Assembly (NCBI GenBank): GCA_943357245.1
Contig: CALRGH010000006.1
Coordinates: forward strand, 1-35,825
Length of the DNA: 35,825 nucleotides
From: Candidatus Nomurabacteria bacterium
Lineage (GTDB): Bacteria > Patescibacteriota > Minisyncoccia > Phycocordibacterales > UBA9973
Direction of reading: 5' to 3'
Notes under the pieces: model-generated
Databases searched by the model: none
Told to the model about the DNA's origin: nothing
The model's input: the letters and a program-made list of their open reading frames with translations, nothing else
Position numbers and translations under genes: made by a program
Part shown: positions 29,496 through 35,825 of the stretch, one piece after another
Numbering within the stretch: the first letter of the stretch is position 1
Layout of the letters: every line of letters starts with the position of its first letter

Positions 29496-30200
29496 TTAAA
29501 ATGAGCGATCAAATTGGTCTTTTGCGAGAGCGAGGGCTTTTTTGTAGGTAGTCATCGCTTGCGCAATAGATTGTTCGCGTATTGTGCGGATCTGGTTTAT
29601 TTGTGCAGTGAATGGTTCGGTATTTTTTTTGTTAATTTTTGTGTGGGCGATAGCCGTGACATCTTTTGCAAATTCACTTTTTGCATCAGCGTCACGTCGG
29701 CCAATAGCGCACGCACTTCGTGCGCGACTAATTGCTTGTCCTAAATCGCTCGGGTTTTCTTTTTCGGTTAGTAGTGCTTGCATTTTTGCTGTCGCTGTCC
29801 GAATGGCATCATCTACAGATGCTCGGTATGTGGCGGTTATGGTTGTGACTGATTGTACAAGAGTAGCAACTGCTTGTTTTTGCTCTTCGTTTTTTGCTTT
29901 TGCGTATAGTGCTTCAAATGCAGTTGCGCGTTTTGCATCTATATCTCTACGTGTTGTTTGTATTGTTGAATCAGTTTTTTGCCATTTTGTTTGTAATTCT
30001 TTGACATGATTTGCGACAATGGTTGTGCGTTTTGCACTGCGTGCATTCACTTTTGCCCAGAGTCGCGCTTCTGTTGCAGGAAGGTTTGTACAAAATGAGT
30101 CTTTGTTTTTAGGTGACAAGAAAGAAGCATGCGCAACCGTATGGGGAATTGCGAGTATGAAAAGTAATGCTATTAAAATGGTAATTATTTTAGAGTTCAT
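29496..30200 (-). CDS. Secreted helical protein of an ECF sigma operon
   Basis: Start at 30200 gives a clean signal peptide (MNSKIITILIALLFILAIPH, then TVAHA). The mature ~210 residues are Ala/Thr/Lys-rich and predicted all-helical, with heptad-like patterns and no known domain; three cysteines are present (FCTN, ACAIG region). It overlaps the end of the upstream TM protein by 11 bp, so it is the third gene of the sigma operon. It may be a target or an extracytoplasmic sensor part of that system. I do not recognise the family. Confidence 0.65.
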   Translation of the reverse strand: MNSKIITILIALLFILAIPHTVAHASFLSPKNKDSFCTNLPATEARLWAKVNARSAKRTTIVANHVKELQTKWQKTDSTIQTTRRDIDAKRATAFEALYAKAKNEEQKQAVATLVQSVTTITATYRASVDDAIRTATAKMQALLTEKENPSDLGQAISRARSACAIGRRDADAKSEFAKDVTAIAHTKINKKNTEPFTAQINQIRTIREQSIAQAMTTYKKALALAKDQFDRSF

Positions 30201-30567
30201 ATAATTCACTAGTGTCGTTATCGAGTAATACAAGATCACCAAAATCAATTACATCTGCGGCTATACTAGAAGCTTCAGTGTCTGCATCAGTACCAGTGAT
30301 GACTTCGGCAAGGGCTTGTTTCCTGGGATTTCCTTGATACATAATAAGTAACAAAAGAATGCATGCGCCAACACCAAATGGAAATACAAATGAACGACGA
30401 AACCATACGAGCGATTGTTGTTCTCGGATTGGTTTGTGGTGCGTTGTGGTTTTTTCTGGATTAAGGGTAAGCAGAAAAGCACGGTAGGATTCCTTACGTG
30501 GCTCTTCATCTGATTTGAGTATGTTGAGTGCGGAGATATATTCTTGTTGTTCTTCTTGTTCGTGCAT
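30190..30567 (-). CDS. Probable membrane anti-sigma partner
   Basis: This 125-aa protein has an acidic, helical cytoplasmic N-terminus (about 1-55), one TM helix (FVFPFGVGACILLLLIMYQG) and a short acidic external C-terminus. It starts 3 bp after the sigma gene stop. The topology and position are those of an anti-sigma factor, but there is no zinc-binding HxxxCxxC motif and no recognised anti-sigma domain, so the role is inferred from context. Confidence 0.6.
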   Translation of the reverse strand: MHEQEEQQEYISALNILKSDEEPRKESYRAFLLTLNPEKTTTHHKPIREQQSLVWFRRSFVFPFGVGACILLLLIMYQGNPRKQALAEVITGTDADTEASSIAADVIDFGDLVLLDNDTSELYEL

Positions 30568-30570
30568 ATA

Positions 30571-31104
30571 TTATTGGTGGCTAAGTATAGTTTTTATTTT
30601 TTCGAGCGCGCGGTGTTTTATTTGGCGGATGGAGACTTCTGATTTTTTTAGGAGGTGAGCTACTTCTTTCGCAGAATGATGTTCATATACAGAAAGTTCG
30701 ATGATTAGTTGTTCTTCAGGGCGGAGTCGTAACAATGCGTGCTCAATTTCATTTCGTGATTCTCTATCTAGTATCTGTGATTGTTCATCTTGGGCGTTTG
30801 GTATGTCGTGGTGGAGTGATTCAAGAGAAATTGTTTTTTTCTTGCGACGATGATCAATGAGTGTATTTCGAGCAACGGTAAATAAGTAAGGCAGGGGAGA
30901 ATCTTGTAATTCTATATGAGCAAGATTGCGATGCCATTTTAGAAATACATCTTGCGTGAGGTCGTCTGTCAGGTCGTGGTCATTTGTTCTTCGCATTAAA
31001 TACCTCCACACTGGCCTATAAAGCGTGCCGAATAAGGTGTCTTCGGCTTCTTTGTCGCCGTTTGTTGCTTTTTCTATTAGAATCTTCCATTCAGTGCTGT
31101 CCAT
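30571..31104 (-). CDS. ECF-type sigma-70 factor
   Basis: This 177-aa protein has region 2 (FGTLYRPVWRYLMRRTNDHD; DLTQDVFLKWHRNL; ARNTLIDHRRKKK) and region 4 (LRPEEQLIIELSVYEHHSAK; EVAHLLKKSEVSIRQIKHRA), with no region 1.1 or 3, so it is an extracytoplasmic-function sigma. It should direct RNA polymerase to a small regulon that may include its own operon. Upstream, a TATACT lies 10 nt before the ATG; no clear -35 was found. Confidence 0.92.
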   Translation of the reverse strand: MDSTEWKILIEKATNGDKEAEDTLFGTLYRPVWRYLMRRTNDHDLTDDLTQDVFLKWHRNLAHIELQDSPLPYLFTVARNTLIDHRRKKKTISLESLHHDIPNAQDEQSQILDRESRNEIEHALLRLRPEEQLIIELSVYEHHSAKEVAHLLKKSEVSIRQIKHRALEKIKTILSHQ

Positions 31105-31150
31105 ACTGTTTTATAGTATAACGTGGAAAGGACTGTTTTGTGACAAATCT

Positions 31151-31196
31151 CCGCCAATTCAAAAATCCCCCATATGGGGGATTTTTGAATTGGCGG
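31151..31196. repeat. Perfect 46-bp palindrome at the island edge
   Basis: Each 23-nt arm reads CCGCCAATTCAAAAATCCCC plus CAT, with the exact mirror following and no loop base. Its last four bases GCGG are also the first of the left long inverted repeat. It separates the sigma operon from the accessory cassette. It could act as terminator or as a recombination or insertion scar. Confidence 0.85.
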
Positions 31197-31460
31197 TGTG
31201 TATTGAACGAAGTTCGAATGTATTTTGAATTGAACCCTGATTCCGACTAATCGCACGCCCCGCGTGCGTAGTGGCTCTGAATCTCTCCGTACGCTCCAAT
31301 TGCGTGGTGAAGCGAACCAATGCGCCTCGGACACGCTCGCGGACTCGCGTGTGCAAAAACCAAAAAATTTCCTTGCATTTTTCTCGCGCCTCCTCCCCCC
31401 ACCCCTCCGCCGCGAAGCGGAAAAAGAAATGGAAAGGATTTTTTTGGTTTTGCTTCGCCG
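31193..31460 (+). repeat. Left long inverted repeat
   Basis: The segment contains AACGAAGTTCGAATG, an extra hairpin CGCACGC/GCGTGCG (about 31251-31267) that is absent from the right copy, then CTCGGACACGCTCGCGGACT, a pyrimidine-rich CTCCTCCCCCCACCCCTCCG, and the mini-hairpin CCGCGAAGCGG. Reading frames through it are translations of the repeat, not genes. Confidence 0.85.
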
Positions 31461-31718
31461 TTTCAGTCTCCGAAAAGAGCAATCCTATTTTAACATTTTT
31501 GTTTGCTCTTTTCTCCACCCTCACGGCGACCGAGGCGCTTCCTCTCCGCGTTCTGTGGTAGCTTGAAACTCTGTGCCTCCGACCGAGTTCGGTGGTAACT
31601 CATAATGCGGATTGTGCTAGGCACAAACAAATCTGTATGTGCTTGCCCCGCCCGCCCTGTGCGCGCACAAATCCCCGCCGTTTTTAGGAGATATTATAAA
31701 ACGGCGGGGATTGCTCCC
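31461..31718 (-). terminator. Cassette 3' region with operon terminator
   Basis: A 15-bp stem (31670-31684 with 31698-31712, AATCCCCGCCGTTTT) directly follows the stop of the last cassette gene and is the probable terminator. Another inverted pair AAAAGAGCAA/TTGCTCTTTT is at about 31474-31513. No gene is seen from 31105 to 31718. Confidence 0.7.
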
Positions 31719-32543
31719 TTATTCCGTAGGATTATCGTTTTGGGGCTTGTATTCGATTTTGAGTGGCAAATCTGTCATAGCATAGTGAACAAATTGCTTT
31801 CCGAGTTCTGTAAGTTCGTACGAATCTTCATCGTCAAACGCAGAAGTTACGGGTTTTGGTCCCGATCCTTTCGGACGACGTTCGGGAGTTTTAGCAACAA
31901 AATTTCCGTAATAATCAATTTCACGATGTTGTCTAACTACACCACCAGTGCTCAAATCTCGGATTAGGAGCTTGAATAAATCCGCATCAGCAGAATTTTC
32001 CGCAACTTCTGCTTTTCCTAAATCACGCCAAATGCCACCGCGAGAAACTCCACTGGTTCCATGTTTATAAATGACGGCAATAACTTTAAAATGAAGTTCG
32101 GAATACATTTTAAGCCAGTCAATGAAAAGACGAACGACTTCGTCGCTCGTCATAGAAGAAGCGGCAGCGTTAGCTAGTATGTTTCTGATGTAAGTTCTCT
32201 TGTCCTCGCTTTCCGCCCCAGACCATTCTCGAAATGTCTTTTTGAGAAGCGATTGGTATTCTTTGCTTTCCAACCTTTTAGCAATTTCTTCATCGTGAAT
32301 ATCTAGTCGAGCCATAATTTCGAGAATGGTTCTTTCTTTTTCTCGTATTTCATCCTCAAGCATTTTTATCCAGTGTCGAAAAAATTTATTTACTCGCTCT
32401 TGCTCATTTTCTGACCATGCGCCTGCCGCCGCAGAAAACAAACCGCCCGCGAATGGTACGGCTCCGCCGATTACTTGCAAAGCACCCCTAATTATTTTAG
32501 GGGTGCTTCCTTCCTCTGGTAATTTTTTGTCGTCTTCTGTCAT
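31719..32543 (-). CDS. Cassette protein with glycine-rich hydrophobic N-terminus
   Basis: This 274-aa protein starts with an acidic tip, then IIRGALQVIGGAVPFAGGLF and SAAAGAWSE, a glycine/alanine-rich hydrophobic hairpin-like stretch that could enter a membrane. A long helical charged region follows (RVNKFFRHWIKMLEDEIREK; KTFREWSGAESEDKRTYIRN), then a winged-helix-like C-terminal part (LLIRDLSTGGVVRQHREIDY; YELTELGKQFVHYAM). I have no family name. The combination of membrane-active N-terminus and long helices loosely recalls abortive-infection proteins, an inference only. It is the last gene of a tightly packed four-gene operon. Confidence 0.7.
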   Translation of the reverse strand: MTEDDKKLPEEGSTPKIIRGALQVIGGAVPFAGGLFSAAAGAWSENEQERVNKFFRHWIKMLEDEIREKERTILEIMARLDIHDEEIAKRLESKEYQSLLKKTFREWSGAESEDKRTYIRNILANAAASSMTSDEVVRLFIDWLKMYSELHFKVIAVIYKHGTSGVSRGGIWRDLGKAEVAENSADADLFKLLIRDLSTGGVVRQHREIDYYGNFVAKTPERRPKGSGPKPVTSAFDDEDSYELTELGKQFVHYAMTDLPLKIEYKPQNDNPTE

Positions 32544-32545
32544 AA

Positions 32546-32812
32546 TTACCTATTCGCAAGCACAAAAAGTATAAGTCCGAGAATTATTGCAATAATCCAA
32601 AGTGGCCCAAGAGCAATAATTAACCAAATACCGAGTCCAGCTAAACCTAACCAAAGACAAAACTTAAGCAGTTTTTTAAATGCTCCACCTGCTGTTTTTG
32701 TTGAATTGACTTGATAGGGGGTGTCGCTTTTAGCAACACCGATTGTTTGCCCACAATGTGTGCAAAATTTTTCATCGGATGTAATTTTATTGCCACAGAT
32801 TGTGCAAAACAT
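32546..32812 (-). CDS. Small zinc-ribbon membrane protein
   Basis: This 88-aa protein has an N-terminal zinc ribbon MFCTICGNKITSDEKFCTHC (C3, C6, C17, C20) followed by a polar linker and two closely spaced TM helices (FCLWLGLAGLGIWLIIALG; WIIAIILGLILFVL). It lies 2 bp from each neighbour. The ribbon has the same cysteine spacing as the next gene, so the two are related at their N-termini. Confidence 0.75.
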   Translation of the reverse strand: MFCTICGNKITSDEKFCTHCGQTIGVAKSDTPYQVNSTKTAGGAFKKLLKFCLWLGLAGLGIWLIIALGPLWIIAIILGLILFVLANR

Positions 32813-32814
32813 AA

Positions 32815-33798
32815 TTATTTGACTTGGAATGAATCCACAAACTTATCGTATTGCAATAGATATTCTTGTGTTTTGTCATACGCAGTAAGTAATTGATAAA
32901 GTTTGTGGTCAACCAAAATGTTCAATCCTCGAATCCTAGACGTGGTATCTGGATGTACAATTTCTATTAAATAATCAATCGCGGGATAACCGTTTTTCGT
33001 TGTTGGAGTCGAATTTATGACAGTGCCGTTGTTAGCGGAAAGTTGAACGGTATTTTCAAGAAATGCGGATGGGTCAGATACATCTACATCAGATGAAAAA
33101 CTAGAAATGTTGACGATGTAGGCGACATCAGCAGTTTCATTTGCGGTCTTATAACTATCGATTTGAACTTTCCCATTTGGTGTATCTTGAGTCTTTGTGT
33201 CGTGAACTGGACGAGAAGGAAAATCTACAGAAAAATCGGGAGCGTTATTGTAACTAATCCAATTATCGGTAGGGACATATTGACCGGACTCAACAGCTTT
33301 ATCCCGCGTTGTTTCCAATGAATCGAACCCTGCGGATAAAACAAGAGCAAAAAGAGCGATAACTACAATTACCACAGCAAGAATTGGTCGAGCTTTTGTC
33401 TTTTTTCCTGTCGCCATGAACCCTCCAAACTGATACCATTTCTTTTTCTCTCCCGATCTATCTTTCCCAGCAATAGCGATATATACCAAGTTGGCTAGAT
33501 AAGCCGCTCCTATAAATCCTAAAATATTTCCAATGGCTTCTGCGTTGTCGTAACCCTCGGTGCTTTCAATTCCAAACAACAATACTGCACCAATTTTGAT
33601 AATGACCATTAACGCTTTGCCTAAACCTCCAAAGACAAGCAGAGCAAGGATAATACCAACTGTAATTCGTAGACCGTTTACAGTTTTTGTCTTTACTGCT
33701 TGAACAATTTCTGCTGTTTCGCTTACAGCTTTTGCCCCACACTTACCACAAAACTTTGCACTATCGGGAAGCGGATTGTTACAATTTTTGCAATTCAT
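32815..33798 (-). CDS. Zinc-ribbon multi-TM protein with C-terminal extracytoplasmic domain
   Basis: This 327-aa protein opens with a zinc ribbon MNCKNCNNPLPDSAKFCGKC (C3, C6, C17, C20), then about four TM helices between residues 40 and 160, and an external domain of about 160 residues containing APDFSVDFPSRPVHDTK and ending LLQYDKFVDSFQVK. FSVxFP-type domains occur in many uncharacterised bacterial envelope proteins. Function is unknown. It is 3 bp from the XRE gene and 2 bp from the small zinc-ribbon gene. Confidence 0.75.
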   Translation of the reverse strand: MNCKNCNNPLPDSAKFCGKCGAKAVSETAEIVQAVKTKTVNGLRITVGIILALLVFGGLGKALMVIIKIGAVLLFGIESTEGYDNAEAIGNILGFIGAAYLANLVYIAIAGKDRSGEKKKWYQFGGFMATGKKTKARPILAVVIVVIALFALVLSAGFDSLETTRDKAVESGQYVPTDNWISYNNAPDFSVDFPSRPVHDTKTQDTPNGKVQIDSYKTANETADVAYIVNISSFSSDVDVSDPSAFLENTVQLSANNGTVINSTPTTKNGYPAIDYLIEIVHPDTTSRIRGLNILVDHKLYQLLTAYDKTQEYLLQYDKFVDSFQVK

Positions 33799-33801
33799 AA
33801 A

Positions 33802-34023
33802 TTATTTAATGAAATAGTTAATGTCTTTATTATAAATCTTCGCAAAAAATTGGAGTTCGACAACATCAACCCTTTGCTGTCCCGATTCGACATTAGAAAT
33901 ATGCGATTGCGGACGCTTTAATTTCTTTGCCACTTCGGTTTGAGTCAATCCTGCCTCCTCGCGAGCTTTCCGCAATCGCTCAACAAAATAGGCGTATTCC
34001 TTTGTTTGTCTTGACCTAGTCAT
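33802..34023 (-). CDS. XRE-family transcriptional regulator
   Basis: This 73-aa protein is a single helix-turn-helix domain: LTQTEVAKKLKRPQSHISNV forms helices 2 and 3, and ESGQQRVDVVELQFFAKIYN completes the five-helix fold. Such proteins bind short palindromic operators as dimers. It is the first gene of the cassette operon, and a perfect 23-bp palindrome sits just upstream, so it probably autoregulates the operon. A promoter match (TTGAAA, 17 bp, TACTAT) places the -10 directly against the ATG. Confidence 0.9.
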   Translation of the reverse strand: MTRSRQTKEYAYFVERLRKAREEAGLTQTEVAKKLKRPQSHISNVESGQQRVDVVELQFFAKIYNKDINYFIK

Positions 34024-34094
34024 ATAGTACTATGTTCTATCTAAATTTTCAATATCCAAAGTTTGGATATTGTGATAAACTGGATTTATGCTAC
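34024..34094 (-). promoter_or_regulatory. Cassette promoter with palindromic operator
   Basis: A perfect palindrome at 34050-34072 (arms CAATATCCAAA and TTTGGATATTG around one base) precedes the XRE gene by 27 bp. In minus-strand sense it overlaps the presumed -35 TTGAAA. It is the best candidate operator for the XRE protein. Confidence 0.6.
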
Positions 34095-34294
34095 CGGCGA
34101 AGCAAAACCAAAAATTTCCTTTCCATTCCTTTTTCCGCTTCGCGGCGGAGGGGTGGGGGGAGGAGGCGCGAGAAAAATGCAAGGAAATTTTTTGGTTTTT
34201 GCACACGCGAGTCCGCGAGCGTGTCCGAGGCGCGCATCATTCTGCATCAGGATTCAATTCAAAATACATTCGAACTTCGTTCAATACACACCGC
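34095..34294 (-). repeat. Right long inverted repeat
   Basis: This is the reverse complement of the left copy, without the extra hairpin; see the mobile element entry. It ends where the match to the GCGG of the left palindrome ends. Confidence 0.85.
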
Positions 34295-34431
34295 AATTTT
34301 TCGAAAAGGGTTTCTGAACTCAAATCTGGGTCGGCGCGAAGCGCCGACACTAATGCATTCCCCCCGCCGAATCCAGAATCCAAAAGGGTTTTCCACGCTC
34401 CGCGTGGCTCGTCGTTTGCCAATACAATTCT
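34295..34431 (+). other. Gap between right inverted repeat and recombinase
   Basis: It contains GTCGGCGC/GCGCCGAC with a GAA triloop (34331-34349) and CCACGC/GCGTGG with a TCC loop (about 34392-34406). TACAAT at about 34423-34428 lies 3 bp before the recombinase ATG. Recombination sites for the serine recombinase could lie here; I cannot identify one. Confidence 0.4.
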
Positions 34432-35825
34432 ATGAATAATCAAACCAAAAAGTTTTTTATATATACTCGCAAGTCTACGGACGACAAAGACAGGCAAGTC
34501 CGCAGTATTGCTGACCAGTTGAGTGAGTTAAAAGAACTCGCGTTGAAAGAACAACTGGAAGTAGTAGATGTCTTTGTCGAAAAGCAGACCGCCAAAATAC
34601 CAGGTCGCCCCGTGTTTAACGAAATGATAGAGCGTATGGAGCGTGGCGAAGCATCTGGTATTTTGGCGTGGCATCCCGATAGACTTGCTCGCAACTCGGT
34701 AGATGGAGGGAAAATCATCTACCTCGTTGATACTGGTGTCATTTCAGAAATGAAATTTCCAACTTTTTGGTTTGATCCGACACCGCAAGGCAAATTCATG
34801 CTCTCAATCGCTTTTTCGCAATCCAAGTATTATGTGGATAATTTGAGTGAAAATATCAAGCGCGGACACAGAAACAAAGTGAAGGACGGAATATGGCCTC
34901 AAATGTCTCCGATTGGATATGTGAACGAGAAAGGAAAAGGTATTGTGCCACATCCCGAACTTTCGATTTTAGTTAAAAAGACATTTGAGGCATATGCAAC
35001 TGGAAACTTCACTTTGCGGGAAGTCCGCGACAAATTTAACGCGCTTGGATTGAAGCGAAAAAGCGGTAGAGAGCTTGCGGTGTCGAATTATCAAAAACTT
35101 CTCAAAAATCCGATTTACACCGGTCTAATGAGGTATAACGGAGAGATTTTTGAGGGCAAGCACGAACCGATTATCACAAAGAAACTTTTTGATTCCGTTC
35201 AAGAAGTGATGAGCCAAAAATCTAAACCGCATAGCAAAGGTCTCAAGCCGTATATCTATCGCGGATTTTTCCGTTGCGGAGAATGTGGTTGCTTCATTAC
35301 TACCGAGCAACAAAAAGGTCATAACTATTTGCGATGTACCAAACGGAAAAATCCTTGTACTCAAAAATACGTTCGTGAGGAGCTCATCACTTCTCAAATT
35401 CAAAAGGAAATCAAAAAAGTTTCTTTGCCTCTCGATTGGACAGAATGGATGATTGCCGAAAATGCAAAAGATCGGCAATCGGAAGTCCAATCGAGTGAGA
35501 TTTTTTCTCAAAAAACAAAAGATGAAATTTCTCTTTTGGATTCCAAGATAGAGAAGCTGATGAGTGCCTATCTCGAAAGTGCGTTGTCGCTCGAAGAATA
35601 TCGTGAAGCTAAAAACAAGTTAGTTAATCAAAATCAGCTTCTCAAAGAGAAATTATCGGCTTTTGAGCAAAAAGCGAATAATCGGTTCGAACTTACCGAA
35701 AAGTTTTTGAAATACAATATGGAATTGGCAAACGACCGAACAAATGAGAAAAATACTCATTTGTTCAAAAAAGTCGGTTCGAACTTTCAAATTAAGGATC
35801 GAACCGTACTTTTTGAGCCACGCGG
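34432..35825 (+). CDS. Large serine recombinase, 3' end outside window
   Basis: At least 464 aa are visible from MNNQTKKFFIYTRKSTDDKD. The catalytic serine is S15, followed by HPDRLARNSVDGG. The recombinase domain includes GHRNKVKDGIWPQMSPIGYV and AYATGNFTLREVRDKFNALG, then a zinc ribbon (FRCGECGCF near 280 and RCTKRKNPC), and a C-terminal coiled coil (about 360-440). Large serine recombinases integrate, excise or invert DNA between short attachment sites. It faces away from the cassette. No stop codon occurs before the window ends. Confidence 0.93.
   Translation, partial: MNNQTKKFFIYTRKSTDDKDRQVRSIADQLSELKELALKEQLEVVDVFVEKQTAKIPGRPVFNEMIERMERGEASGILAWHPDRLARNSVDGGKIIYLVDTGVISEMKFPTFWFDPTPQGKFMLSIAFSQSKYYVDNLSENIKRGHRNKVKDGIWPQMSPIGYVNEKGKGIVPHPELSILVKKTFEAYATGNFTLREVRDKFNALGLKRKSGRELAVSNYQKLLKNPIYTGLMRYNGEIFEGKHEPIITKKLFDSVQEVMSQKSKPHSKGLKPYIYRGFFRCGECGCFITTEQQKGHNYLRCTKRKNPCTQKYVREELITSQIQKEIKKVSLPLDWTEWMIAENAKDRQSEVQSSEIFSQKTKDEISLLDSKIEKLMSAYLESALSLEEYREAKNKLVNQNQLLKEKLSAFEQKANNRFELTEKFLKYNMELANDRTNEKNTHLFKKVGSNFQIKDRTVLFEPR

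Larger units (their letters stand above)
31193..34294. mobile_element. Cassette bounded by long inverted repeats
   Basis: About 3.1 kb is enclosed by inverted repeats. Segment 1, 31193-31234, is an exact 42-bp reverse complement of 34253-34294. Segment 2, 31322-31460, matches 34095-34233 in reverse complement over 139 bp with about four differences. The left copy has about 87 bp between the two segments, against about 19 bp on the right. Four same-strand genes lie inside; no transposase is within. A large serine recombinase gene begins 138 bp beyond the right repeat. Confidence 0.75.

Noticed and set aside
31159-31524. Possible protein gene sharing a long stretch with a frame at 34088-34435
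   Set aside because: The similarity comes from the inverted DNA repeat translated in corresponding frames; composition is repeat-like and there are no start signals.

Overview
The window looks like the replication-origin region of a Patescibacteria/CPR genome, most likely Parcubacteria. This is an inference. It rests on the rpmH-rnpA-yidD-yidC cluster diverging from dnaA-dnaN, on unusually compact housekeeping proteins (a YebC shortened to 174 aa, a PolA without a recognisable proofreading domain, an 82-aa DUF721/DciA-like protein, a degenerate delta clamp-loader subunit), on few Shine-Dalgarno sequences, and on many -10 boxes only 6-9 nt before start codons.

Layout. Bases 1-4050 hold the origin cluster: partial yidC, yidD, rnpA and rpmH on the minus strand, dnaA and dnaN on the plus strand, and an AT-rich dnaA-dnaN gap with consensus DnaA boxes. 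Bases 4093-10481 carry a class A penicillin-binding protein, tyrS, a small acidic protein, ruvC, yebC and ruvB. Bases 10574-17200 carry a small membrane protein, a non-coding stretch with a probable structured RNA, a PilB/GspE ATPase and two exported proteins; the second is a large surface protein with fibronectin-like repeats. Bases 17266-22951 hold tsaE, a REP-associated tyrosine transposase bracketed by inverted palindromes, a hypothetical gene, polA, a membrane methyltransferase-like gene and a holA-like gene.

Bases 23299-28452 carry a DsbB/thioredoxin-like pair with an unusual leader, tRNA-Lys(TTT), a SpoU methyltransferase, ruvA, rpsT, a CPHC redox protein and tRNA-Arg(GCG). Both tRNA genes run directly into palindromes containing inverted copies of their own 3' ends, followed by two-hairpin repeat units. 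Bases 27982-31104 carry a membrane protein, a fatty-acid desaturase-like protein and a three-gene ECF sigma operon.

The right end is an accessory island. Four tightly packed minus-strand genes (XRE regulator, two zinc-ribbon membrane proteins, and a 274-aa protein with a glycine-rich hydrophobic N-terminus) lie between two long, near-identical inverted repeats (31193-31460 and 34095-34294). A large serine recombinase gene begins 138 bp outside the right repeat and runs off the window.

The strongest candidates for something undescribed are this inverted-repeat-bounded cassette beside a recombinase, the tRNA-seeded palindromes with their two-hairpin repeats, and three intergenic long-stem/large-loop structures (11074-11204, 14387-14483, 24401-24524). 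Paired inverted low-complexity tracts around many intergenic regions are a further unexplained pattern. No homology search was possible; family names come from motifs read by eye.
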